Assembly (NCBI GenBank): GCA_007122745.1
Contig: SKTA01000054.1
Location: 1 to 5,793 of the forward strand
DNA from: Bacteroidales bacterium
Lineage (GTDB): Bacteria > Bacteroidota > Bacteroidia > Bacteroidales > UBA7960
Length of the DNA stretch: 5,793 nt
Direction: 5' to 3'
In this document: positions 1-5,399 of the stretch, piece by piece
Layout: each line of letters begins with the position of its first letter
Numbering within the stretch: the stretch's first letter is position 1
Notes under the pieces: generated by a model
What the model was told of the DNA's origin: nothing
The model's input: the letters and a program-made list of their open reading frames with translations, nothing else
Databases searched by the model: none
Made by a program: the position numbers and the translations under genes

Positions 1-37
1 AGCCTTTAAATAGCTTTTTTATTTCAGACATTCGTTT

Positions 38-45
38 TATCTTTG
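38..45 (+). promoter_or_regulatory. Putative -7 promoter element of the yceD-rpmF-plsX-fabH operon
   Basis: TATCTTTG matches the Bacteroidota -7 consensus TAnnTTTG at every fixed position. Transcription would start near position 49-50, giving a leader of about 20 nt before the TTG start of yceD. The matching -33 box (TTTG) is poor: only a T-run at 15-20 lies at the right distance. The remaining sequence at 1-37 is AT-rich and shows no gene that can be supported. Confidence 0.55.
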
Positions 46-57
46 CAGACTTTTAAA

Positions 58-64
58 AGAGGAG
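58..64 (+). promoter_or_regulatory. Shine-Dalgarno sequence that fixes the TTG start of yceD
   Basis: AGAGGAG ends 6 nt before TTG at 71, an ideal spacing for pairing with the 16S rRNA tail. It supports TTG as the start, because the first in-frame ATG lies 54 codons further in, inside conserved sequence. It is the only clear Shine-Dalgarno site among the eight genes of the window. Confidence 0.6.
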
Positions 65-70
65 CTGCTT

Positions 71-628
71 TTGGACGCTTTGCACGAATATAAGATTGGT
101 TTTAATGGTTTGGCAATTGGAAATCATCATTTTTCCTTTGATGTCAGGCAGTCCTTTTTTGACTGTTTTGAACAGTCAGAAATACAGGAGTGTGACGTTC
201 ACCTGGATCTTTCACTGGAAAAAGACGTGAATATGCTGGTGTTTGATTTTGCCTTTACCGGCTGGGTGATGCTCGATTGCGACCGTTGTCTTGATCAATA
301 CAAGCAATATGTGGATCAGGAACAACGCATCATCGTGAATTTTGGAGATGAGCACAGGGAACAAAGTGAAGATATTGTGATCATCCCTTTCGGGGATACC
401 CATTTTGATGTTTCACAATACATTTTTGAATATCTTCATCTGGCATTGCCCATTCAACGGGCTCATCCTTTGAATAAAGAAGGGAAGACAGACTGCAACC
501 AGGAGATGCTTGAAAAAGTCAGAAAGCACGGTTCGGAGCGCAGCAAATCAGGATTGGCCGACCATGCCGATTCGTCAACCTGGGATGCTTTGAAGTCACT
601 TCAGTTCGACAAAAAAAAAGATAATTAA
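71..628 (+). CDS. yceD: YceD/DUF177 family protein, 23S rRNA accumulation factor homologue
   Basis: This 185-residue protein belongs to the DUF177 (YceD) family, whose members are needed for normal 23S rRNA levels in bacteria and plastids; the molecular activity is not settled. The sequence shows the family layout: an N-terminal EYKIGFNGLAIGNHHFSF-type segment (residues 6-23), the hallmark CDRCL motif (C70, C73) after a short beta-rich stretch, a following segment ending in NFGD (90-93), a conserved hydrophobic helix (QYIFEYLHLALPIQR, 116-130), and the usual C-terminal W-x-A-L-K (171-175). A third cysteine, C142, lies in the HP...C stretch seen in Bacteroidota members. The TTG start is chosen for its Shine-Dalgarno site and because the conserved N-terminus begins within about five residues. 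It lies directly upstream of rpmF, the commonest neighbour of this family, 22 bp away and without a visible terminator, so the two are probably co-transcribed. The tail ends in a lysine run encoded by nine consecutive A residues. Confidence 0.88.
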   Translation: MDALHEYKIGFNGLAIGNHHFSFDVRQSFFDCFEQSEIQECDVHLDLSLEKDVNMLVFDFAFTGWVMLDCDRCLDQYKQYVDQEQRIIVNFGDEHREQSEDIVIIPFGDTHFDVSQYIFEYLHLALPIQRAHPLNKEGKTDCNQEMLEKVRKHGSERSKSGLADHADSSTWDALKSLQFDKKKDN

Positions 629-650
629 GTAATAATAACAATTCATTGCT

Positions 651-836
651 ATGGCACATCCAAAAAGTAAAATTTCAAAAACACGCAGGGACAAAAGGCG
701 TACGCATTATAAAGCTGTTGAGCCCTCATTGACTGTTTGCTCCAACTGCGGAGCTGCAAGGCTCATGCACAGGGTTTGTCCTGAATGCGGATTCTATCGC
801 GGGAAAATGGCCATTGAAAAGTCTGCCGCTGTTTAA
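651..836 (+). CDS. rpmF: 50S ribosomal protein L32 (bL32)
   Basis: The product is 61 residues, a normal length for bL32, a small protein of the large ribosomal subunit that sits near the peptide exit side. The N-terminus MAHPKSKISKTRRDKRRTHY is typical of Bacteroidota L32 and very basic, as expected for rRNA binding. Four cysteines arranged as C30-x2-C33 and C43-x2-C46 form the zinc ribbon, so this is the zinc-binding (C+) form. The ATG start is preceded by AT-rich sequence without a Shine-Dalgarno site. The gene sits between yceD (22 bp upstream) and plsX (35 bp downstream), the classical rpmF-plsX-fabH order, and no promoter or terminator is evident inside the cluster. Confidence 0.97.
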   Translation: MAHPKSKISKTRRDKRRTHYKAVEPSLTVCSNCGAARLMHRVCPECGFYRGKMAIEKSAAV

Positions 837-871
837 TACACTTTCCCTATTTGCACACCAACTCATAAGCA

Positions 872-1849
872 ATGAATATTGGTTTTGATGTGATGGGTGG
901 TGATTATGCACCGGATGCAACAATTGCCGGTGCCGTTTTGGCCACGAAAGAAATGCCCGATACCGATCGTATCGTGCTGATTGGGGATGAGCAAATGATC
1001 CTTAATAAGCTGGAGGAATTATCCGTCAGCAAGGATCAATTTGATATCATTCATGCCCCGCAGCAAATTGAAATGGGTGAATCCCCTACCAAAGCTTTTG
1101 TGCGTAAACCGGAGTCAAGCATCGCCATCGGTTTCAAAATGCTTAAGACCCGAAAGATCGATTCCTTTGCCAGTGTCGGGAATACCGGAGCCATGCTCGT
1201 CGGTTCCATTTACAGTGTAAACGCTATTCAGGGGATTATCAGGCCGGCCACAACCACCATAATACCTAAAGAGAAAGGTGGAGTAGGTGTACTGATAGAT
1301 GTTGGTACAAATCCCGACAGCAAACCCGATGTGCTTTATCAATTCGGCCTTTTGGGTTCCATTTATGCTGAGAATGTCTACGGCATTGATAATCCCAAAG
1401 TTGGTCTGTTGAATATTGGAGAAGAGGAGGACAAGGGCAATCTTCTGAGCCAGTCCACCTTCCGGTTAATGAAAGGCAGTACCGATTTTAACTTTGTTGG
1501 CAACATTGAAAGTCGCGATTTTTATGGAGAGAAGGTGGATGTGGTTGTTTGTGATGGCTTTACAGGCAACATTGTATTGAAGAGCATGGAAGGGATGTAC
1601 CGTCTGATCATGAAACGGGGAATCCGTGATGCGTTTTTTGATCGTTTTAATTATGAAAACTATGGTGGAACTCCGATCCTTGGTGTAAATGGCACTGTTC
1701 TGATCGGACACGGCATCTCAAACGCCAAAGCCATCAAAAATATGATCCTGCATAGCAAGCAAGTATTTGAAGCCGGAATTTCTGAACAAATACAGAAAGC
1801 TATGGAACAATACACACAGGGTAAGTTTTTCTCCAACGGAGAAGCTTAA
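872..1849 (+). CDS. plsX: Phosphate acyltransferase PlsX (acyl-ACP:phosphate transacylase)
   Basis: PlsX converts acyl-ACP and inorganic phosphate to acyl-phosphate, which PlsY then uses to acylate glycerol-3-phosphate in the first step of phosphatidic acid synthesis; it is a peripheral membrane enzyme. The 325-residue product is of normal length. Family motifs are all visible: MGGDYAP at 8-14, SVGNTGA at 101-107, DVGTNPD at 143-149 (DVGAN in many homologues), NIGEE at 181-185, CDGFTGN at 227-233, and YGGTPILGVNG at 264-274 followed by HGISN at 280-284. The ATG start places the MGGD motif at the usual distance from the N-terminus. There is no Shine-Dalgarno site. The stop is 18 bp before fabH, so both steps that commit acyl chains, chain initiation by FabH and transfer to phospholipid by PlsX, are likely made from one transcript. 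Confidence 0.97.
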   Translation: MNIGFDVMGGDYAPDATIAGAVLATKEMPDTDRIVLIGDEQMILNKLEELSVSKDQFDIIHAPQQIEMGESPTKAFVRKPESSIAIGFKMLKTRKIDSFASVGNTGAMLVGSIYSVNAIQGIIRPATTTIIPKEKGGVGVLIDVGTNPDSKPDVLYQFGLLGSIYAENVYGIDNPKVGLLNIGEEEDKGNLLSQSTFRLMKGSTDFNFVGNIESRDFYGEKVDVVVCDGFTGNIVLKSMEGMYRLIMKRGIRDAFFDRFNYENYGGTPILGVNGTVLIGHGISNAKAIKNMILHSKQVFEAGISEQIQKAMEQYTQGKFFSNGEA

Positions 1850-1851
1850 TT

Positions 1852-1866
1852 ATAAAAACTTTTTAT
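1852..1866. repeat. A/T-only inverted repeat in the plsX-fabH spacer
   Basis: ATAAAAA and TTTTTAT flank a single C, forming a perfect odd-centred palindrome that fills most of the 18-bp spacer just before the fabH ATG. As RNA it could form only a weak A-U hairpin with a larger loop, so it is unlikely to stop transcription. It leaves fabH without a Shine-Dalgarno site and makes its initiation region unstructured and A/U-rich. Confidence 0.4.
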
Positions 1867-1867
1867 C

Positions 1868-2857
1868 ATGACTAGACTAAAAGCTGCTATCACCGCAATA
1901 CATGGATATCTTCCTGAATATGTGCTTACCAATGCTGAGTTGGAGCAAATTGTCGATACCACAGATGAGTGGATTTCAACACGCACAGGCATCAAAGAGC
2001 GCCATATTCTGAAAGGTGAAGGGAAAGCCACATCTGATATGGGTGCTGAAGCGGTCAGGGGGTTATTGAAAAAAAGGGGTATTGGCCCGGAAGAGGTTGA
2101 CCTGCTTCTTTGTTCTACCGTTACGCCAGATATGAAGTTTCCGGCTACAGCAAATCTGATCAGTCATAAAGCGGGAATCAAGAATGCTTTTAGCTACGAT
2201 ATGAATGCAGCTTGCTCAGGCTTTTTATACGCCCTGGTTACGGCAGCCAATTTTGTTGAATTGGGGAAATACAAAAAAGTGGTCGTTGTGGGCGCAGACA
2301 AGATGTCTTCCATTGTTGATTATACCGACAGGCAAACCTGCGTTTTATTTGGGGATGCAGCCAGCGCTGTGCTTCTGGAACCAACTGAGGAGGATCTTGG
2401 CGTGATCGATCATAAGTTTGAAACAGATGGATCGGGCTATGTACACCTTCACATGAAAGCGGGCGGTTCCTTGAAACCTCCTACCTACGATACCATTGAT
2501 GCACGCGAGCATTATATATATCAGGAAGGGCAGCCTGTTTTTAAGTTTGCGGTAACCAAAATGGCTGATGTATCCCTTGACCTGATGAAAAGAAACGGGC
2601 TGAAGGTTGATGATGTATCCTGGTTGGTTCCCCATCAGGCAAACATGCGAATCATAGAGGCAACCGGTCGCAGAATGGCCTTACCCGCTGAAAAGGTTAT
2701 GGTGAACATCCAAAAGTATGGGAATACGACCAATGCCACCATCCCCTTGTGCCTTTGGGATTATGAAAAACAGCTGAACAAAGGTGACAACATCATTCTG
2801 ACAGCCTTTGGCGGTGGGTTTACCTGGGGCGCGATTTGGCTTAAATGGGCTTTGTAG
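1868..2857 (+). CDS. fabH: Beta-ketoacyl-ACP synthase III (FabH)
   Basis: FabH condenses an acyl-CoA primer with malonyl-ACP to start fatty acid synthesis in the cytoplasm. The 329-residue product has the thiolase-fold catalytic triad: C116 in NAACSGF, H256 in VPHQAN and N286 in YGNTTNA. Other family signs are the N-terminal YLPEYVLTN (14-22), DEWISTRTGIKER (33-45), the FGDAASAVLL segment (161-170) and the glycine-rich GGGFTWG near the C-terminus (315-321). Length and motif spacing are normal and the protein looks complete and active. Primer preference cannot be read from the sequence; in Bacteroidota, which are rich in iso and anteiso lipids, a branched-chain acyl-CoA primer is a reasonable guess. 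It is the last gene of the operon and ends 26 bp before the convergent dtd stop. No convincing terminator is visible; the only symmetry in the gap is the short AGAA-AG-TTCT at 2862-2871. Confidence 0.97.
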   Translation: MTRLKAAITAIHGYLPEYVLTNAELEQIVDTTDEWISTRTGIKERHILKGEGKATSDMGAEAVRGLLKKRGIGPEEVDLLLCSTVTPDMKFPATANLISHKAGIKNAFSYDMNAACSGFLYALVTAANFVELGKYKKVVVVGADKMSSIVDYTDRQTCVLFGDAASAVLLEPTEEDLGVIDHKFETDGSGYVHLHMKAGGSLKPPTYDTIDAREHYIYQEGQPVFKFAVTKMADVSLDLMKRNGLKVDDVSWLVPHQANMRIIEATGRRMALPAEKVMVNIQKYGNTTNATIPLCLWDYEKQLNKGDNIILTAFGGGFTWGAIWLKWAL

Positions 2858-2883
2858 CTTCAGAAAGTTCTCCTGTAGTAATT

Positions 2884-3336
2884 CTATTCTTTGTTTTTAC
2901 TGTCGATGATGATGGTTACCGGTCCGTCGTTAACCAGCATTACCTGCATGTAGGCTCCAAATACACCCGAAACAACCCTGCAGCCGCTTTCTGTTCCAAG
3001 TTGTTTAATAAAGGCTTCGTATAAAGGGATTGCATGATCCGGTTTGGCGGCACGAATGTAAGAGGGCCTGTTTCCCTTTTTTGTGCTGGCATGCAGGGTA
3101 AACTGACTGACAACCATCAGCTCACCACCCACATCATGCACGGAGCGGTTCATCACCCCATTGTTGTCATCGAAAACCCTGAGTCGGGTTATTTTCCCGG
3201 TAAGCCACGCAATGTCCTCTTCCGTATCGGCATCCTCAATGCCCAGAAGTACCAATAAACCTGGTCCGATCGATGCATGATGGCTGCCATCAATGGATAA
3301 TTCAGCTTTTTCCACTTTTTGTATGACTACTCTCAT
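2884..3336 (-). CDS. dtd: D-aminoacyl-tRNA deacylase (DTD)
   Basis: This 150-residue protein removes D-amino acids, and also glycine mischarged on tRNA-Ala, from tRNA, which protects translation from wrong-handed residues. Both active-site motifs of the DTD1 family are present: SQFTL at 77-81 and NDGPVT at 136-141, the latter holding the Gly-cisPro pair (G138-P139) that reaches into the partner subunit of the homodimer. The N-terminus MRVVIQKVEKAEL, the GLLVLLGIE strand (26-34) and NRPSYIRAAKPD (89-100) also fit. The length is normal (E. coli about 145). The ATG has no Shine-Dalgarno site. It lies 69 bp downstream of rsgA on the same strand, and the pair is probably co-transcribed from the rsgA promoter. 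The end is convergent with fabH. Confidence 0.96.
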   Translation of the reverse strand: MRVVIQKVEKAELSIDGSHHASIGPGLLVLLGIEDADTEEDIAWLTGKITRLRVFDDNNGVMNRSVHDVGGELMVVSQFTLHASTKKGNRPSYIRAAKPDHAIPLYEAFIKQLGTESGCRVVSGVFGAYMQVMLVNDGPVTIIIDSKNKE

Positions 3337-3344
3337 ATTTGGAA

Positions 3345-3404
3345 GTTAGATGTTAGATGTTTGATTTTTTGAATCGAAAATCGTCAATCGGTAATCGCTA
3401 ATCG
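3345..3404. repeat. Intergenic tandem 7-bp repeats between rsgA and dtd
   Basis: On the plus strand, five direct copies of NNAATCG run without a break from 3370 to 3404; only the first two bases vary (TG, AA, TC, GT, CT). A second set of three copies, GTTAGAT twice then GTTTGAT, occupies 3345-3365, with TTTT between the sets. Together they cover 60 of the 69 bp between the genes, starting 1 bp after the rsgA stop codon and ending 8 bp before the dtd ATG (read on the minus strand, where the units are CGATTNN and ATCTAAC). They resemble the short heptamer repeats that expand by slippage between genes in some bacteria. No coding sense and no strong hairpin is seen. Confidence 0.75.
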
Positions 3405-3405
3405 A

Positions 3406-4332
3406 TCACCGTCGGGTGTCTCCACCCAGCAGCATGTTCAGATAATTTTCGTATCGGGTAATGCTGATCCGGCCGGCCTCAACCTCCTCTTTGATCCGGC
3501 AGCCGGGCTCATTGAAATGTGTGCAGTTGTCGAAGCGGCATTGGTTAAAAAATGCCCGCATCTCAGGAAAATAGTGACAGAGCTCCCATGCTTCAAAATC
3601 AACCAAACCAAATTCCTTGATTCCCGGTGTGTCAATGATCATCCCACCATTCGACATAGGGAACATTTCTGCATAAGTTGTGGTATGCCGGCCTTTTTTA
3701 TGTGCCACGGAAATCGATTGCACTTTTAAATCCAGACCGGGTTCTATCGCATTGATCAGTGCCGATTTCCCGACACCAGAGTGGCCTGCCAGCAGGGAGA
3801 TACGATCGGATAGCAGTTCGTCAAACCGGTCGATGTGGATCCGTTCAGTGGCAGATACCCTAAGACAGGGATAACCAGCCTGTTCGTAAACATCGCTTAA
3901 TGCTTCCAGGTACTGCAAAGACTCCGGATCATCCTTTAAAAGGTCATATTTGTTGAAAACAATGGCTGCCGGAATGCTGTAGGCTTCACAGGTTACAAGA
4001 AAACGGTCGATAAACCCTGTCGAAGTTCGCGGGAAGGCCAGCGTAGCAATGATTACCGCCTGATCTATGTTTGCAGCGATGACGTGGGTTTGGCGTGAAA
4101 GCTTGGTAGCCTTTCTGATGATATAATTGCGACGGTCAAGCAGTTTATTGATCACACCCGTGCCCGAATTCTCCTCCATTTCGAATTCCACCTGATCGCC
4201 AACAGCCAGAGGATTCGTGGCTTTAGACCCCTCCATTTTAAGCCGCCCGCGCAATCGGCATCGGATTACTTTGTCTTTGTCCGGCATCACGTGGTACCAG
4301 CTACCGGTTGATTTGATTACTTTTCCCTCCAA
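3406..4332 (-). CDS. rsgA: Ribosome small subunit-dependent GTPase A (RsgA/YjeQ)
   Basis: RsgA is a circularly permuted GTPase that binds the nearly mature 30S subunit, checks the decoding site and releases late assembly factors. With the start at 4332 the product has 308 residues, the usual size. Order of parts: an N-terminal OB-fold (about 1-75), the permuted GTPase domain with G4 NKYD (127-130) ahead of G1 GHSGVGKS (183-190), the switch segment GRHTTT (214-219) and G3 DTPG (234-237), then a C-terminal zinc domain with C265, C270, H272 and C278. The start is TTG: the reading frame runs open to an ATG at 4476, but that would overlap gldA by 72 bp and add 48 residues unlike any RsgA, whereas TTG begins the protein at LEGKVIKSTGSWY, matching the family N-terminus. 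GAAGAAG lies just upstream as a weak ribosome-binding signal. dtd follows 69 bp downstream. Confidence 0.95.
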   Translation of the reverse strand: MEGKVIKSTGSWYHVMPDKDKVIRCRLRGRLKMEGSKATNPLAVGDQVEFEMEENSGTGVINKLLDRRNYIIRKATKLSRQTHVIAANIDQAVIIATLAFPRTSTGFIDRFLVTCEAYSIPAAIVFNKYDLLKDDPESLQYLEALSDVYEQAGYPCLRVSATERIHIDRFDELLSDRISLLAGHSGVGKSALINAIEPGLDLKVQSISVAHKKGRHTTTYAEMFPMSNGGMIIDTPGIKEFGLVDFEAWELCHYFPEMRAFFNQCRFDNCTHFNEPGCRIKEEVEAGRISITRYENYLNMLLGGDTRR

Positions 4333-4376
4333 TACTTCTTCATCTTTTGCGTTTATAAAATATCCCGTTAAAATTA

Positions 4377-4385
4377 CTAAATTAG
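4377..4385. promoter_or_regulatory. Candidate divergent rsgA/gldA promoter region with palindromic -7 element
   Basis: The 72-bp divergent spacer (4333-4404) holds the perfect odd-centred palindrome CTAAATTAG. Read on the plus strand it gives TAAATTAG and on the minus strand TAATTTAG, each one mismatch from the Bacteroidota -7 consensus TAnnTTTG. The two would drive gldA (leader about 13 nt) and rsgA (leader about 40 nt). No matching -33 TTTG box stands at the expected distance on either strand, so this is a tentative call; promoters for both genes must nevertheless lie in or near this spacer. Confidence 0.3.
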
Positions 4386-4404
4386 CATAAACCTGCAATT
4401 CAAT

Positions 4405-5313
4405 ATGTCTCTCATTATTCAGCAAGTTACAAAGTATTATGAAAGGCAGAAAGCCCTTGATGGTGTTTCTTTTCATATCCGAAAAGGGGAAGTGGTTGCC
4501 TTGCTCGGTCCAAACGGTGCCGGAAAATCAACAATGATGAAGATCATCAGTTGCTATTTACGACCTGCATCGGGGAAAATATTGGTTTGTGGTTTCGACA
4601 CAGCGATACAACCACTTGAGGTAAAAAAGCGTGTTGGATACCTGCCTGAAAATAATCCGTTGTATTATGACATGTATGTTAGAGAATACCTGCTTTTTGT
4701 TGCAGGGGTTTTCCGGTTGGGCAAAGCGGGCAGGAAGCGTGTGGACGAAGTGATTGAGATGACCGCATTAACAGAAGAATGCAGGAAGACAATTGGTGCC
4801 TTATCCAAAGGGTACCGGCAACGTGTTGGTTTGGCCCAGGCCCTGATTCATGATCCGGAGGTGCTGATCCTGGATGAGCCCACCTCCGGACTGGATCCAA
4901 ACCAGCTTGTAGAGATTCGTGCACTGATCCGTAAGATTGGTTCGGAAAAAACAGTGATCCTCTCTACACACATTATGCAGGAGGTTGAGGCGGTGTGCAA
5001 TCGGGCGATTATTATTAATAAAGGGAAGGTTATGGCAGATGCGTCCACCTCCGAACTCCCCCTGATGAATCGAACGGGCAGTGTTCTGTCTGTTGAATTT
5101 GATCAGCCGGTTGAGCCTCTGCATCTACAAAAAATCAAAGGTGTTGTGGATCTGCTTCAGGAGAATCCACGTACGTTTAAAATCTATTCAGGTGATCATG
5201 AAGACATCAGGACTGAAGTGTTTGAATTTGCGAAAAACAATGGGCTGATATTGCTGACATTGTCATTAAAAAAGCAATCGTTAGAGGATGTATTCAGGGA
5301 TATGACCCTTTGA
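4405..5313 (+). CDS. gldA: ABC-2-type transporter ATP-binding protein, GldA family
   Basis: This 302-residue protein is the ATPase subunit of an ABC exporter. Motifs: Walker A GPNGAGKST (35-43), signature LSKGYRQR (133-140, a variant of LSGGQ), Walker B VLILDEP (153-159), D-loop SGLDP (161-165) and H-loop H189 in STHIMQEVEA. The Q-loop glutamine is replaced by E82 in GYLPENNPLY, as in GldA and other ABC-2 ATPases. The sequence GYLPENNPLYYDMYVREYL with SKGYRQRVGLAQALIHDPEVLILDEPT-type spacing and LDPNQLVEIR strongly recalls GldA of Flavobacterium. A C-terminal extension (about 225-302) ends in the LEDVFRDMT motif common to this branch. In gliding Bacteroidota GldA works with GldF and GldG; homologues also occur in non-gliding species, so the name does not prove motility, and gldF/gldG are not in the window. 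Start ATG, no Shine-Dalgarno site; divergent from rsgA. Confidence 0.85.
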   Translation: MSLIIQQVTKYYERQKALDGVSFHIRKGEVVALLGPNGAGKSTMMKIISCYLRPASGKILVCGFDTAIQPLEVKKRVGYLPENNPLYYDMYVREYLLFVAGVFRLGKAGRKRVDEVIEMTALTEECRKTIGALSKGYRQRVGLAQALIHDPEVLILDEPTSGLDPNQLVEIRALIRKIGSEKTVILSTHIMQEVEAVCNRAIIINKGKVMADASTSELPLMNRTGSVLSVEFDQPVEPLHLQKIKGVVDLLQENPRTFKIYSGDHEDIRTEVFEFAKNNGLILLTLSLKKQSLEDVFRDMTL

Positions 5314-5327
5314 TTTAACCCTTTTTT

Positions 5328-5349
5328 GCAAGTTTTTCATTAACTTTGC
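5328..5349. repeat. Inverted repeat overlapping the metK -7 element
   Basis: GCAAGTT at 5328-5334 pairs with AACTTTGC at 5342-5349, with one bulged T and a 7-nt loop. The right arm contains nearly all of the TAACTTTG promoter element at 5341-5348. No T-run follows, so it does not look like an intrinsic terminator for gldA in the plus direction. It may be a binding site for a regulator of metK or chance symmetry. Confidence 0.35.
5341..5348 (+). promoter_or_regulatory. Putative -7 promoter element of metK
   Basis: TAACTTTG matches the Bacteroidota -7 consensus TAnnTTTG at all fixed positions and lies 51 bp before the metK ATG, giving a leader of roughly 45-50 nt. No TTTG box stands at the usual -33 distance; the nearest are at 5325-5328 and 5309-5312, too near and too far. 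The leader is too short and lacks the conserved helices for a SAM riboswitch. Confidence 0.5.
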
Positions 5350-5399
5350 GGCTTCAAATTGCCTGATGGCTCATTTTTCATACTTAATCCTTAATATTT

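Noticed and set aside
1..37. End of an upstream gene or terminator
   Set aside because: Contains a T-run and a short AAATA/TATTT symmetry but too little sequence to support either a gene end or a terminator stem.
212..403. Minus-strand open frame inside yceD (63 codons)
   Set aside because: Lies wholly within a well-supported gene on the other strand and its translation resembles no known family; a shadow frame. The same holds for the minus-strand frames at 726-923, 1115-1342, 1466-1711, 1846-2031 and 2345-2635.
2205..2405. Plus-strand open frame inside fabH (66 codons)
   Set aside because: Out-of-frame shadow of fabH, which has an intact catalytic triad across this region.
2858..2883. Bidirectional terminator between fabH and dtd
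   Set aside because: Only a 4-bp symmetrical arm (AGAA/TTCT with 2 bases between) and no adjacent T-run; too weak to call.
3034..3258. Plus-strand open frames opposite dtd and rsgA (also 3517-3729 and 3680-3874)
   Set aside because: Fully antisense to conserved genes; no start signals or family resemblance.
3366..3404. CRISPR-like array
   Set aside because: The repeated unit is 7 bp with no spacers; this is a simple tandem repeat.
4679..5124. Three overlapping minus-strand open frames opposite gldA
   Set aside because: They are antisense to the Walker and signature motifs of gldA; codon constraint of the real gene explains them.
5305..5324. Direct repeat ACCCTTT at 5305-5311 and 5318-5324 at the gldA stop
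   Set aside because: Two 7-bp copies only, the first inside coding sequence; expected by chance and with no flanking structure.
5349..5399. SAM riboswitch in the metK leader
   Set aside because: The region between the promoter element and ATG is about 50 nt, AT-rich, and shows none of the paired helices of SAM riboswitch classes.
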